The position numbers and the translations under genes are program-made. 61,517 nucleotides of DNA from an uncultured Alphaproteobacteria bacterium (GTDB taxonomy: Bacteria > Pseudomonadota > Alphaproteobacteria > Rhizobiales > Ancalomicrobiaceae): assembly GCA_937892955.1 (NCBI GenBank), contig CALBKH010000028.1, positions 1-61,517 of the forward strand, read 5' to 3'. Every line of letters starts with the position of its first letter. Position 1 is the stretch's first letter. Shown in pieces: positions 17,011 to 25,524 of this stretch. Below the pieces are notes generated by a model, which made no database searches, was not told the origin of the DNA, and worked only from the letters and a program-made list of their open reading frames with translations.

Positions 17011-18507
17011 TCAGCCGCCGGTGAGGGCGCGGCGTTGCAGGCCGAGGAGGTCGAGCGGCCGATGGCTGCGGCTCGACGATCGCGCCGCCGTGGTGGGGAC
17101 CGAGGGGGCGGCGGCATCGACCGTCTCGCCGGGGACCGGCGGCAACAGCGGTCGCGCCGAACCCGCCGCCGAGGATGCGGCCGGCGCCGGTGCGATCGAC
17201 ACGGTCTCGACCCGCGCCGCGCCGGTGGCGACGAGGCCCGAGGGCGCCGCGGCGTCGGGCGAAGCAGCGGCGGCGCCGATGAAGATGCGGCTCGGACGCA
17301 CCACCGTGCCGCCGTCGACCATGGGCAGAGGCATGGCGGGGGCGCCGGTCGTCGCCGCGGTGATCAGGCGGCTGGGACGGACACCGTCGGTCGGTGCGGT
17401 CGCGGCGGCGAACAGCGGCGGCGTCGGATCGGCGCCGAGGCGCAGCGGCTGGTTGGGGTCGACGAAGGGGATGCCGCCGGCGACGCCACCGACCGCATGG
17501 CGCCCTCCGCCGGCTGCGAAACGGATCGGCATGGTGGTGGCGGCAGGGTCGGCGGTGGCGGTCGACGGCGCGGCGGCGTCGGCGGTCGAGACGGCGCCGT
17601 CGGAGCGCATCAGGGCGGAGAAGGCGTCGCTCGCCGCCTTGGCGCGCCAGCCGTCGACACGGGCGGCGGCGGCCGGGACGATGTCGCGCGACGAGCCGGG
17701 CAGGCTCTTCTCGGTGAGGGCGACCTTGGCGAAGCGCCCGCCGACCAGCCGATCGAGCCCGTCGCCACCCATCCCCTCGCCCGCCACGGTCGACGCCGCC
17801 TGGGCGCGCACCAGTCCGGCGAGCGTTTGCGGGTCGAGCTTCGGCGATCTGACGGTGGCGGCGACGGCATGGGCTTCGGCGACGCGGGTCGAGGTGTCGG
17901 AGGAGGTCGCGGTGAGCGTGGTGAGGAGTTCGGCGGCGGAGCGCGGCTTGCCGGTCTTGCCGTAGAAGAGATCGGGATTGGCCGCCGCCGCTTTGGGGAA
18001 GGCGAGCGAGGCGGAGGTGTTCGGCTCACTCTCGGTCATACGGACGAGTTTGGTCGCCCCGGCGGCGCCGAGCACGTGGGCGGCATAGACCTCGCCCTCG
18101 GTCGGCGTCCGACCGAGACTGTCGGTGAGCAGGCGGGTGTTGGCCGCGGTGAGCCGCCCGGCCATGATCGAAGAGACCAGAGGATCGGTCTTCAGCGACA
18201 GGATCTTCGCCTTGTCGGTGGCGTCGGCGACGGTCCAGCCGCCCTTGCCGTCGGAGGTGATCGCGCCGGCGAGGCGGTCGAGACCGACCGAGGGGCCTTC
18301 CTTCTTGATCAGCTCGTACCAGGTCTGATCGACGAACTGGTAGAGCCCCTTGGCGGAGGACGTGGCCGAGCCGAGATCGGTGCGGACGTCCGACTCGCGC
18401 GCCGCGGTGCGGGCGAGTTGGTCGAACGACGCACCGGTCGCCTCCGACGCGATGCGGAATGCGCCGGCGATGCGGGCGTCGATCTTCGTCCTGGCGTTGA
18501 CCTGCAT
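17011..18507 (-). CDS. Lytic transglycosylase-like protein with long low-complexity C-terminus
   Basis: Residues 1-200 resemble an SLT/lysozyme-like domain found in Rhizobiales: FDQLARTAARESDVRTD near 29 supplies the candidate catalytic Glu, followed by SSAKGLYQFVDQTWYELI near 50 and EVYAAHVLGAAGATKLV near 138. Such enzymes cleave peptidoglycan glycan strands. No signal peptide is visible, so export would need another route, for example a flagellar or dedicated secretion system. The C-terminal half is Ala/Pro/Thr-rich. A CtrA-like box lies about 54 bases upstream of the ATG. Confidence 0.75.
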   Translation of the reverse strand: MQVNARTKIDARIAGAFRIASEATGASFDQLARTAARESDVRTDLGSATSSAKGLYQFVDQTWYELIKKEGPSVGLDRLAGAITSDGKGGWTVADATDKAKILSLKTDPLVSSIMAGRLTAANTRLLTDSLGRTPTEGEVYAAHVLGAAGATKLVRMTESEPNTSASLAFPKAAAANPDLFYGKTGKPRSAAELLTTLTATSSDTSTRVAEAHAVAATVRSPKLDPQTLAGLVRAQAASTVAGEGMGGDGLDRLVGGRFAKVALTEKSLPGSSRDIVPAAAARVDGWRAKAASDAFSALMRSDGAVSTADAAAPSTATADPAATTMPIRFAAGGGRHAVGGVAGGIPFVDPNQPLRLGADPTPPLFAAATAPTDGVRPSRLITAATTGAPAMPLPMVDGGTVVRPSRIFIGAAAASPDAAAPSGLVATGAARVETVSIAPAPAASSAAGSARPLLPPVPGETVDAAAPSVPTTAARSSSRSHRPLDLLGLQRRALTGG

Positions 18508-18560
18508 GGTGGACCCGTTGCCTCCGCAGAGACGGCTCGTGCTGTAAACTCTTCGTTCAC

Positions 18561-18579
18561 AATGGTAAACGAAGCCTTA
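18561..18579 (-). promoter_or_regulatory. CtrA-like box upstream of the transglycosylase-like gene
   Basis: On the minus strand TTAA-GGCTTCG-TTTACCAT matches TTAA-N7-TTAACCAT with one mismatch. The box is 54-72 bases upstream of the start at 18507, a position suited to promoter control, and lies in the gap shared with the divergent MaoC gene. Confidence 0.55.
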
Positions 18580-18631
18580 ACGTCGTCATCGGTCGCCGCT
18601 TCGGCGACTCTCTCGGGAGGTGCAATACCCC

Positions 18632-19111
18632 ATGGCCGGTCTCTATTTCGAAGAACTCGTGCCGGGTCTGAAGATCCGCCATCCGATCACCCGCTCGGTG
18701 ACCGAGATGGACAACGTGTTGTTCTCCAGCCTCACCTACAATCCGCAGCCCCTCCACATCGATTTCGATTTCGCCGCCAAGTCGGAATGGGGGCGGCCAC
18801 TGGTCAATTCGATGTTCACTCTGGGGCTGATGATCGGTCTTTCGGTCGGCGAGACGACGCTCGGCACGTTGATCGGCAATCTCGGCATGACCGACGTGAA
18901 GTTCCCGGCGCCGGTCTTCCACGGCGACACGATTCGGGTGGAGACCGAAGTGGTCCTGGCGCGCGCCTCGAAGTCGCGCCCCGACGCCGGTATCGTCGAG
19001 TTCCATCATCGCGCCTTCAAGCAGGACGGCACCCTCGTCGCCGAATGCCGTCGTCAAGCCTTCATGATGCGACGGCCGAATGACGGGCCGACCGATTCGG
19101 CCTCCGGCTGA
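18632..19111 (+). CDS. MaoC-family dehydratase (hot-dog fold)
   Basis: The 159-residue protein has the MaoC hydratase layout: RHPITRSVTEMDNVLFSSLT near residue 16, the catalytic-type segment NPQPLHIDFDFAAKSEWGRP near 37, and FPAPVFHGDTIRVETEV near 92. Asp and His in this region are the usual hydratase residues acting on enoyl-CoA. The ATG at 18632 has GGGAGG upstream. It is followed after 32 bases by a CitE-like lyase gene, so the pair probably acts on related C4-C5 acyl-CoA esters. The exact substrate cannot be named. Confidence 0.87.
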   Translation: MAGLYFEELVPGLKIRHPITRSVTEMDNVLFSSLTYNPQPLHIDFDFAAKSEWGRPLVNSMFTLGLMIGLSVGETTLGTLIGNLGMTDVKFPAPVFHGDTIRVETEVVLARASKSRPDAGIVEFHHRAFKQDGTLVAECRRQAFMMRRPNDGPTDSASG

Positions 19112-19143
19112 CCGCCTCCCCGCCCTCGACTTCGGGATCGCCC

Positions 19144-20016
19144 ATGCGCTCGCTGCTCTTCGTCCCCGCCCTCGACGCCCGCAAGCTCGAGAAGTCGCTC
19201 ACCTCCGGCGCCGACGTGATCATCGCCGACCTCGAGGATTCGGTCGCCGCCGACGCCAAGGAAGCGGCGCGTGCCGTCGTCGTCGACTTCCTCAAGGCGC
19301 ACGCCGATCGCGCCGATCGGCCGCGGCTCCATGTCCGCATCAACGGCTTCGACACGCCGCACGCCGACCGCGACATCGACGCGGCGGTGGCGGCCGGAGC
19401 CGAGGGGCTGATGCTGCCGAAGGCGGCGGGCGGCATGGACGTGACCCGTCTCGACGCCAAGATCGCCGTCGCCGAGGCGGTGCACGACATCCCCGACGGG
19501 CGCACCCGGATCGTCGCCATCGTCACCGAAACGGCGCACGCGGTGTTCCAGACCGGCACCTACCGCGGCGCCTCGCATCGGCTCGCCGGCATGGCGTGGG
19601 GCGCGGAGGATCTCTCCGCCGACCTCGGCGCGGCAGTGGCGCGCGACGGCGACGGGGCGTTCCTCGACACCTTCCGCCTCGCCCGCACGCTGACGCTGCT
19701 CGGTGCGGTGGCGGCGGAGGTGACGCCGATCGACGGCGTCTACACCGACTTCCGCGATCTCGACGGGCTGCGCCGGGAGTGCGAGGCGGCGGCACGCGAC
19801 GGCTTCACCGCCAAGATGGCGATCCATCCGGCGCAGGTGGCGGTGATCAACGACGCCTTCACGCCGTCGCAGGAAGCCATCGCCGAGGCGCATCGGGTGG
19901 TGGAAGCGTTCCGCGCCGCCGGCGATCCCGGCGTCGTCGGTCTCGACGGCAGGATGCTCGATCGGCCGCATCTGATCCGGGCGAAGCGGCTTCTGGCGCG
20001 CGCCGGGGTGGCGTGA
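19144..20016 (+). CDS. CoA ester lyase of the HpcH/HpaI (CitE) family
   Basis: The 290-residue TIM-barrel protein opens MRSLLFVPALDARKLEKS and has IIADLEDSVAADAKEAAR near residue 30, LMLPKAAGGMD near 93 and the late GFTAKMAIHPAQVAVIN near 220. These are typical of malyl-CoA, citramalyl-CoA or beta-methylmalyl-CoA lyases and related malyl-CoA thioesterases. Acidic metal ligands are in place. Pairing with a MaoC dehydratase suggests a step in acyl-CoA metabolism such as the glyoxylate/ethylmalonyl-CoA network; this is inference. It starts 32 bases after the MaoC gene and is probably co-transcribed. Confidence 0.87.
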   Translation: MRSLLFVPALDARKLEKSLTSGADVIIADLEDSVAADAKEAARAVVVDFLKAHADRADRPRLHVRINGFDTPHADRDIDAAVAAGAEGLMLPKAAGGMDVTRLDAKIAVAEAVHDIPDGRTRIVAIVTETAHAVFQTGTYRGASHRLAGMAWGAEDLSADLGAAVARDGDGAFLDTFRLARTLTLLGAVAAEVTPIDGVYTDFRDLDGLRRECEAAARDGFTAKMAIHPAQVAVINDAFTPSQEAIAEAHRVVEAFRAAGDPGVVGLDGRMLDRPHLIRAKRLLARAGVA

Positions 20017-20088
20017 TGTCGTGACCGCGTGGATGTCCGGCATGCGGCTGCGCGCCGGCTCGAGTGTACCGCGGCCCGGCTCGTTCTT

Positions 20089-20240
20089 CCTTCTCCCCTT
20101 GCGGGAGAAGGTGCCGCGAAGTGGCGGATGAGGGGGCGCCGCGAAGCGGCATCGGGCCGAAACCACATCCGCCGAGGTCGAGGGACAGGCCCGGACCCCT
20201 CATCCGGCCTTCGGCCACCTTCTCCCGCAAGGGGAGAAGG
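20089..20240. repeat. 152-bp imperfect inverted repeat of Rhizobiales type
   Basis: Arm 1 (20089-20135) and the reverse complement of arm 2 (20194-20240) both begin CCTTCTCCCCTTGCGGGAGA and continue to GGATGAGGGG with few differences. Each arm also contains its own hairpin CTTCTCCC..GGGAGAAG. Such long palindromic elements are scattered between genes in Rhizobiales. It lies in the convergent gap 20017-20359, which holds no gene. Confidence 0.85.
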
Positions 20241-20359
20241 GGTCGCCGCGGCCTCTTCAGGAAACCATCGCACCGTGGTGGTTCATGGCGGCCTCGCCCT
20301 CACGGCGCTCCTGAGGGACGAACGCCCGAGGCGACGCGAGTGGCCGGAGAGACCTTCGT

Positions 20360-22681
20360 TCACGCGGCGCGGTTGAGGCCGACCATCACCAGACGGTCGC
20401 CGCCGTCGGCCCACAGTTCGGCGTTCTCGGCGACCTCGTCCATGGTGTTCACGTCGCGGTCGGCGACCAGCAGGACGGCGCGGAAGGCGTCGGTCGGGGG
20501 CAGGACGTCGCGGTTCTCGTCCTCGGGCGCCGAGCTCTCCACCACCACCAGATCCCAGTGACGGGTGAGCCGCGCCATCAGCGCCGGCAGGCGGCCATCC
20601 TCGGCGAGGTCCCAGAAATCGTCGTCGCCGTCGCCGCCGAAGCTCATCACCGAGACCTCGTCGACGGTCTCGGGCGGCGGCAGGGCGGCGAGGTCGTGGC
20701 GGCCGGAGAGGACGTCGGCGAGCGAGGGGTGGACGTCGTCGGCTTCGCCGTGGTCGGTGACCACCAGGGCGGAGAGCCCGACCGCTTCGGCCATGCGGGC
20801 GATGGCCAGCGCCATGGTGGTGCGGCCGACGGCGCCGGGCACGTTGGTCACCATCAGCGCCTGACCGGGATTGGTCTTCAGGTGCGGGAAGAAGGTCTCG
20901 GCGAAGGGCATCATCGCCGGACGGGCGTCGACCACCGCCAGATCGATTTCGGCGACGGCGCGCCGCTCGCCGCGACGGCCGAGGCGCGAGTGGCCGGCCA
21001 GACGCGGCAGATCGGCGACCACCGGGGTGCCGAGTTCGTCGAAGATCGCCTGCGGATCGGGGCGGGCGGAGAGCCGGCGCGACTTCGCCCGCAGGGCCTC
21101 GAGGCGATCGGCGACGGCGCGCACCGCCGACGGTTCGACATCGGCGCGGTTCGGCTCGCGAGAGACGGTCCGAAGCGAGGCGACGGACGCGGGCTTCGCC
21201 GTCGGGCGCCGCTCGGCTTGGCGCGGCGGGTCGTCGGCGCGGTGGATGGTCTCGCCCCGGCGCTGGAAGGCGGGCTCCTCCCAGGAGGCGTGCCATTCGG
21301 GACGGGCTTCGGCGTCGCCGGAGGTCCCGCTCGCCGTCTCGGCCGCGTCCTCGGGGCGGCGGCGCAGCAGCCCGAGGCCGATCCCGGCGAGGAGGCCGGC
21401 GAAGAGGCCGACGGGGGCGACCAGCGCCACGCTCGGCTTGTTCGACTTCACCGGCGGCACCGCCTTGGAGACGACCTCGGTCTCGGGACGGGTGAGCGTC
21501 GACTGTTCGTGCGCCGACTTCTGACGGGTGAGGAACTGCTCGTAGATCTGGCGATCGGCCTCGGCCTGACGGATCAGGTCGCGCAACACCACCTCGTCCT
21601 GGTTCATCGCCAGTTCGGCATTGGTGCGCTTGGCGATGTCGGATTCGAGCGCGGCGTTCTGCTTGGTCAGGGTGTCGACCTCGGCCTTGGCCTGTTCGAC
21701 GAGCCGGGTCGTTTCGGCGCGGATCTGGCTCTCGAGCGTGGCGAGGCGTTCCTGCGAGGTTTCGACGCGGGGATGGCGCGGTCCGTAGATGCGGGCGAGC
21801 TCGGCCGACTGCCGCGTCTCCTCGGAGAGCTGGTTGCGCAGCGTGGCGAGGAGGTCCGAGCGCGGCGTGGTCGTGCCGCCGAAGTCCTGCGGCTTCATCC
21901 GCCGCACCTCGTCCCAACGTGCCTTGGCTTCTTCGAGCCGGCTGCGCACCGCGGCGGCCTGCTGAGTCAGCGAGGCGAGGCGACGCTGGCCGACGGTGGC
22001 ATCGGCGGCGACGTCGAGGAGCCCGTGGCTCATGCGGTAGTCGGAGACCGCCTTCTCCGAGGCGATCGCCGCGGAGCGCAGTTCGGCGAGGCGGCCCTCG
22101 AGCGCACCGGCGGCGTTGGTCGAGGCGTTGACCCGGGTGGCCGACTGGCGGGCGACGATGTCTTCGGCGACGAAGTTGGCGATGCGCGCCGACTTCTCGG
22201 CGTCCTTGGCGGTGGCGGCGACCTCGATGACGTAGGTCAGGCCGCGCCGGGTGACCTTCACCGCCCGACGCAAGGCGGCGACGGCGTCGGCCTCGGCGGC
22301 GCCGGCGAAGTCGGGATCCCGATCGAGCTTCTCCGCCCTCACCAGGGGCGTCAGCGCACCGTCGGAGGTGGCGATCTCGGCGATCGAGGCGATGGCGGCG
22401 CTGTCGCCGCCGATGCCCGGCAGCACCTCGTCGAGAGAGGTCACCTTGGCGGTGCGCGGGTCGACCATGACGAGCGCGGTGGCGGTGAACTTCGCCGGCA
22501 GGACGACCCAGGCGCCGACGGCGAGCGCCGTGCCGAGTACCCCGGCCACGGCGATGCGCGGCGCTTCGGCCCGCAGGAACGCGAGGGCGCCCGCCAGGTC
22601 GACGAAGCCCGGCTGGACGCCGTCGCGCATCGGCGCGCCTTCGCCCGTCGGTTCCTCCCAGTCGGTCGCGTCGGCACGCAT
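20360..22681 (-). CDS. Wzz/ExoP-type polysaccharide co-polymerase with degenerate BY-kinase domain
   Basis: The 773-residue protein has a first membrane helix near residues 43-62, a Wzz domain with long coiled-coil (about 120-400, including LAELARIYGPRHPRVETSQE), a second helix near 420-440 and a cytoplasmic ATPase-like C-terminal domain. Wzz co-polymerases set polysaccharide chain length. The P-loop position reads VPGAVGRTT: the invariant lysine is replaced by Arg620. The A' motif reads VVTDHGEAD rather than the usual hydrophobic-DxD. No Tyr-rich tail is present. Autokinase activity is therefore doubtful. It is divergent from the polymerase gene at 22813. The ATG follows GAGGAAGGGTGAG. Confidence 0.85.
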   Translation of the reverse strand: MRADATDWEEPTGEGAPMRDGVQPGFVDLAGALAFLRAEAPRIAVAGVLGTALAVGAWVVLPAKFTATALVMVDPRTAKVTSLDEVLPGIGGDSAAIASIAEIATSDGALTPLVRAEKLDRDPDFAGAAEADAVAALRRAVKVTRRGLTYVIEVAATAKDAEKSARIANFVAEDIVARQSATRVNASTNAAGALEGRLAELRSAAIASEKAVSDYRMSHGLLDVAADATVGQRRLASLTQQAAAVRSRLEEAKARWDEVRRMKPQDFGGTTTPRSDLLATLRNQLSEETRQSAELARIYGPRHPRVETSQERLATLESQIRAETTRLVEQAKAEVDTLTKQNAALESDIAKRTNAELAMNQDEVVLRDLIRQAEADRQIYEQFLTRQKSAHEQSTLTRPETEVVSKAVPPVKSNKPSVALVAPVGLFAGLLAGIGLGLLRRRPEDAAETASGTSGDAEARPEWHASWEEPAFQRRGETIHRADDPPRQAERRPTAKPASVASLRTVSREPNRADVEPSAVRAVADRLEALRAKSRRLSARPDPQAIFDELGTPVVADLPRLAGHSRLGRRGERRAVAEIDLAVVDARPAMMPFAETFFPHLKTNPGQALMVTNVPGAVGRTTMALAIARMAEAVGLSALVVTDHGEADDVHPSLADVLSGRHDLAALPPPETVDEVSVMSFGGDGDDDFWDLAEDGRLPALMARLTRHWDLVVVESSAPEDENRDVLPPTDAFRAVLLVADRDVNTMDEVAENAELWADGGDRLVMVGLNRAA

Positions 22682-22733
22682 ACCTCACCCTTCCTCTGCG
22701 GTCGCCCGTTCTCGACGTCCATCGAGCACGATC

Positions 22734-22752
22734 ATGGTTAACCTTTGGTTTC
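22734..22752 (-). promoter_or_regulatory. CtrA-like half-site upstream of the first Wzz gene
   Basis: The minus strand reads GAAA-N7-TTAACCAT, with a perfect second half plus CCAT and two mismatches in the first half. It is 53 bases upstream of the Wzz start, within the divergent region before the polymerase. Confidence 0.4.
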
Positions 22753-22812
22753 CGTTCGGCTGGTAACCAGAGGATCGAGCCATCGAGCCGAGATCGCGGA
22801 GACGAGTAGAGG

Positions 22813-24342
22813 ATGGTCGCCCCCTCCCCCGGCATCGCCGCTGCGCCGGCACCGTTCCGCCTCGACATTCGGGGTGAAGCGGTCGTGACCGCCGTCGCGA
22901 CCCTCGGTCTCGCCGTCGTCGCGACGGCGGTGCCGCTCACCGCTCAGTTGGTCTCGCCGCTCGTCGGACTGCCGCTGGCGGTGGCGATCGCGGTCACTCT
23001 GTCGCTGCGCCTGCCGCGTCTGGTTCCGGCAGTGGTGATCTTCGCGATGATGTTCCAGAACCTGATCGTGTCGCTGCTGTCGCCGGCGATCACCGACCAG
23101 GAGGCCTTCAACTTCATCCGCGGCTACGCCTTCCTGACCACCGTGGTGGTGTGGCTCACGCTGGTCGGCGGGTTCCTCGCCGCGCCGAACCGCCATTCGC
23201 CGCTGGTACGGCGGATGGTGCGGCAGGGGATCTGGCTGTTGATGCTCGTCGGCGGTTACGCGGCGATCGGCCTCGTCAAGAACGGGTCGGCGGCGATCAT
23301 CTACACCCGCAACATCGTCACCCCGATCCTTCTGCTGCACATCATGCTGCTGATCGCCGGGCGGATGCGGGTCGGAATCGGCCCGATGCTCCAGATCTAT
23401 GCCGGCATTCTCTTCGCCTGCGGCTGGTTCGAGATGCTCGCGCATCGTGAGTGGCTGACGCTGATCAGCGGATACATGTATTGGTCGTTGAACACCTCTC
23501 CGCTGTTCGGAACCGGCTACTGGGAGCAGATCCTGGCGCAGACCGGCTTCGTCTACCGCGATCTGGATGACTTCTTTCGCATCCATCTGTTCAACTCTTC
23601 GTTTTTCTCCGGAATTTCGGTGCTGCGGCTGCACGGCCCGAACATCCACGCGGTCAGCTTCGGCTACGCCCTCGCCTTCATGGCGCTCTACCTTCTGGCG
23701 GCGCGGCGCTTCTTCTTCGCCGCGCTCGCCGTGCCGTTGCTGGTGCTCGCCTCGGCCAAGGGGGCTTTCGTCGTGGTGCTGTTCGTCATCCTCGCCTGGA
23801 CGGCGACCCGCGTTCTCGGGCCGCGGCCGGCGCTCATCTCGATGCTCGCCCTCGTCGCGATCTACGCGGTGGTGATGTTCGTCACCGGCCTGATGACGGG
23901 CGACTACCACATCATCGGCCTCGTCGGCGGCCTCAAGGGCTTCGTCTCGCTGCCGATCGGCCACGGCATCGGTTCGGGCGGCAACCTGACCGGCTCGGTG
24001 TCGGTCGAGGAGTGGAACAAGGCCCAGGAGATGGGCTCGTTCGACGGCGCGGTGGAGAGTGCCATCGGCGTGCTGCTCTATCAGATGGGTGCGGCCGGGC
24101 TGGCGGTCGTCGCCTACTATCTCGCGGTCGCCCGCGAAGCTTGGCGACGCTATGCGCGGTCAGGACTTCTTCACCAAGGTTCGGCTGCGTTCGGCACCCT
24201 GGTGGTGGTCGTCAACGGTCTGTTTCAGGAAGAAGCCCTATTCTCCCCGCTGGCACTCGGTCTGATGCTGGCCTTCGCCGGGCTCGTGCTCGGTTCGGCC
24301 GAACGCGTCGAGACCCGTGGAGCCCGGTCGAAGGGACCGTGA
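22813..24342 (+). CDS. O-antigen/exopolysaccharide polymerase-like membrane protein
   Basis: The 509-residue protein has about ten to twelve hydrophobic helices and a large central extracytoplasmic loop (about residues 210-275, with FVYRDLDDFFRIHLFN). This is the topology of Wzy-type polymerases, which join repeat units in the periplasm. Sequence similarity within that family is low, so the call rests on topology and context. It begins a plus-strand run with two glycosyltransferase-type genes and a flippase; the next gene starts 12 bases later. Confidence 0.75.
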   Translation: MVAPSPGIAAAPAPFRLDIRGEAVVTAVATLGLAVVATAVPLTAQLVSPLVGLPLAVAIAVTLSLRLPRLVPAVVIFAMMFQNLIVSLLSPAITDQEAFNFIRGYAFLTTVVVWLTLVGGFLAAPNRHSPLVRRMVRQGIWLLMLVGGYAAIGLVKNGSAAIIYTRNIVTPILLLHIMLLIAGRMRVGIGPMLQIYAGILFACGWFEMLAHREWLTLISGYMYWSLNTSPLFGTGYWEQILAQTGFVYRDLDDFFRIHLFNSSFFSGISVLRLHGPNIHAVSFGYALAFMALYLLAARRFFFAALAVPLLVLASAKGAFVVVLFVILAWTATRVLGPRPALISMLALVAIYAVVMFVTGLMTGDYHIIGLVGGLKGFVSLPIGHGIGSGGNLTGSVSVEEWNKAQEMGSFDGAVESAIGVLLYQMGAAGLAVVAYYLAVAREAWRRYARSGLLHQGSAAFGTLVVVVNGLFQEEALFSPLALGLMLAFAGLVLGSAERVETRGARSKGP

Positions 24343-24354
24343 CGGGGGAAGAGT

Positions 24355-25524
24355 ATGTCGACAGCGAACGACGGGGACGCCGAGGCTCCCGACAAGGGAA
24401 CGCAGCGCCACCTGCGCGTGATGATGGTGCAGACCCAGGCGGAGAACGCCGGGGCGCAGGAGATTTCGCGTCTGGTCGGCGCCGGGCTGGAGGCACGCGG
24501 CCACCGGGTCGACCACCTCTTCTTCTACAGCCGCACCGGCGGCGCCTCCGACCTCGGCAACGTCGACGTCTGCGTCGAAGGCCGGCCGCGGGATCCGATC
24601 GCGCTCGCCCGCTTCGTTCTCGCCGCACGCGCCAAGATCGCCGCCGCCAAGCCCGACGTGGTCCTCACCTTCCAGCACTACGGCAACGTGCTCGGCGCAC
24701 CCATCGCCCATCTCGCCGGCGTCCATCGGGTGATCGCCAACCAGGTTTCGGCGTCCGACGTCGTGGCGCCGGCGCTGCGGCTCGCCGATCGGCTGTTCGG
24801 TCAGGCCGGGCTCTACGATCGCATCACCGTCAATTCCGACGAGACCCGTAAGCTCTACGAGAACCATCCGGCGAGCTATCGCGACCGCATCGTGTCGATC
24901 CCGCACGGTTTCGAAGTGAAACGCGGCGGGATTTCCAAGACGCAGGCCCGGACGCGGTTCGGCCTGCCCGAGGGTGTCGATCTCCTCGGATGCGCGGCAC
25001 GACTGCACCCGACCAAGCGGCTCGATCTCGCCATCCGCCTGCTGCCGCTCATGCCGACGCGCCATCTCGCGCTCGCCGGTCAAGGCCCGGATCGCGAGCG
25101 CCTCGAAGCGCTCGCCGCCGAGCTCGGCGTCACGTCGCGTGTCCACTTCGTCGGCGAGCTGCAGCCGACGGCGATCGGCGAGTTCCTCGCCGCTCTCGAC
25201 GTCTTCGTCTTCCCGACCGTCGCCGAGACCTTCGGCCTCGCCGCGGTCGAGGCGGCTTCGGCCGGTCTTCCGGTGGTCGCCACCGATCTGCCGGTGTTGC
25301 GCGAGGTGCTCGAAGTCGACGGCCGTCCGGCGGCGATCCTGGTCGACACCGCCGATGTCGCCGCCTTCGCCGCGGCGGTCGACGGCGTCTTCGCCGACGC
25401 CGAACTCGCCGAGAATCTCAGGGCCGCCGGCGCCGGCCTCACCCGTCGCTTCTCCCTCGATGCCATGGTCGAGGCCTATGCCCGACTGATCGACGAGGTG
25501 ACCGAACGACGGAGGGCGGCATGA
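24355..25524 (+). CDS. Glycosyltransferase family 4 (GT-B fold)
   Basis: In this 389-residue protein the C-terminal half shows the GT4 nucleotide-sugar domain: LGCAARLHPTKRLDLAIRLL near residue 209, LAGQGPDRERLEALAAELG near 240, and DVFVFPTVAETFGLAAVEAA near 281 with the ExxGLxxxEA-type Glu residues. It presumably adds one sugar to the lipid-linked repeat unit on the cytoplasmic face. Sugar and linkage cannot be told. Its stop codon overlaps the next ATG (ATGA), indicating translational coupling. Confidence 0.9.
   Translation: MSTANDGDAEAPDKGTQRHLRVMMVQTQAENAGAQEISRLVGAGLEARGHRVDHLFFYSRTGGASDLGNVDVCVEGRPRDPIALARFVLAARAKIAAAKPDVVLTFQHYGNVLGAPIAHLAGVHRVIANQVSASDVVAPALRLADRLFGQAGLYDRITVNSDETRKLYENHPASYRDRIVSIPHGFEVKRGGISKTQARTRFGLPEGVDLLGCAARLHPTKRLDLAIRLLPLMPTRHLALAGQGPDRERLEALAAELGVTSRVHFVGELQPTAIGEFLAALDVFVFPTVAETFGLAAVEAASAGLPVVATDLPVLREVLEVDGRPAAILVDTADVAAFAAAVDGVFADAELAENLRAAGAGLTRRFSLDAMVEAYARLIDEVTERRRAA

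Noticed and set aside
22738..23964. A 408-codon minus-strand frame over the polymerase gene
   Set aside because: Its translation is made of His/Asp/Arg-rich low-complexity sequence, while the plus strand encodes a clear multi-helix membrane protein.
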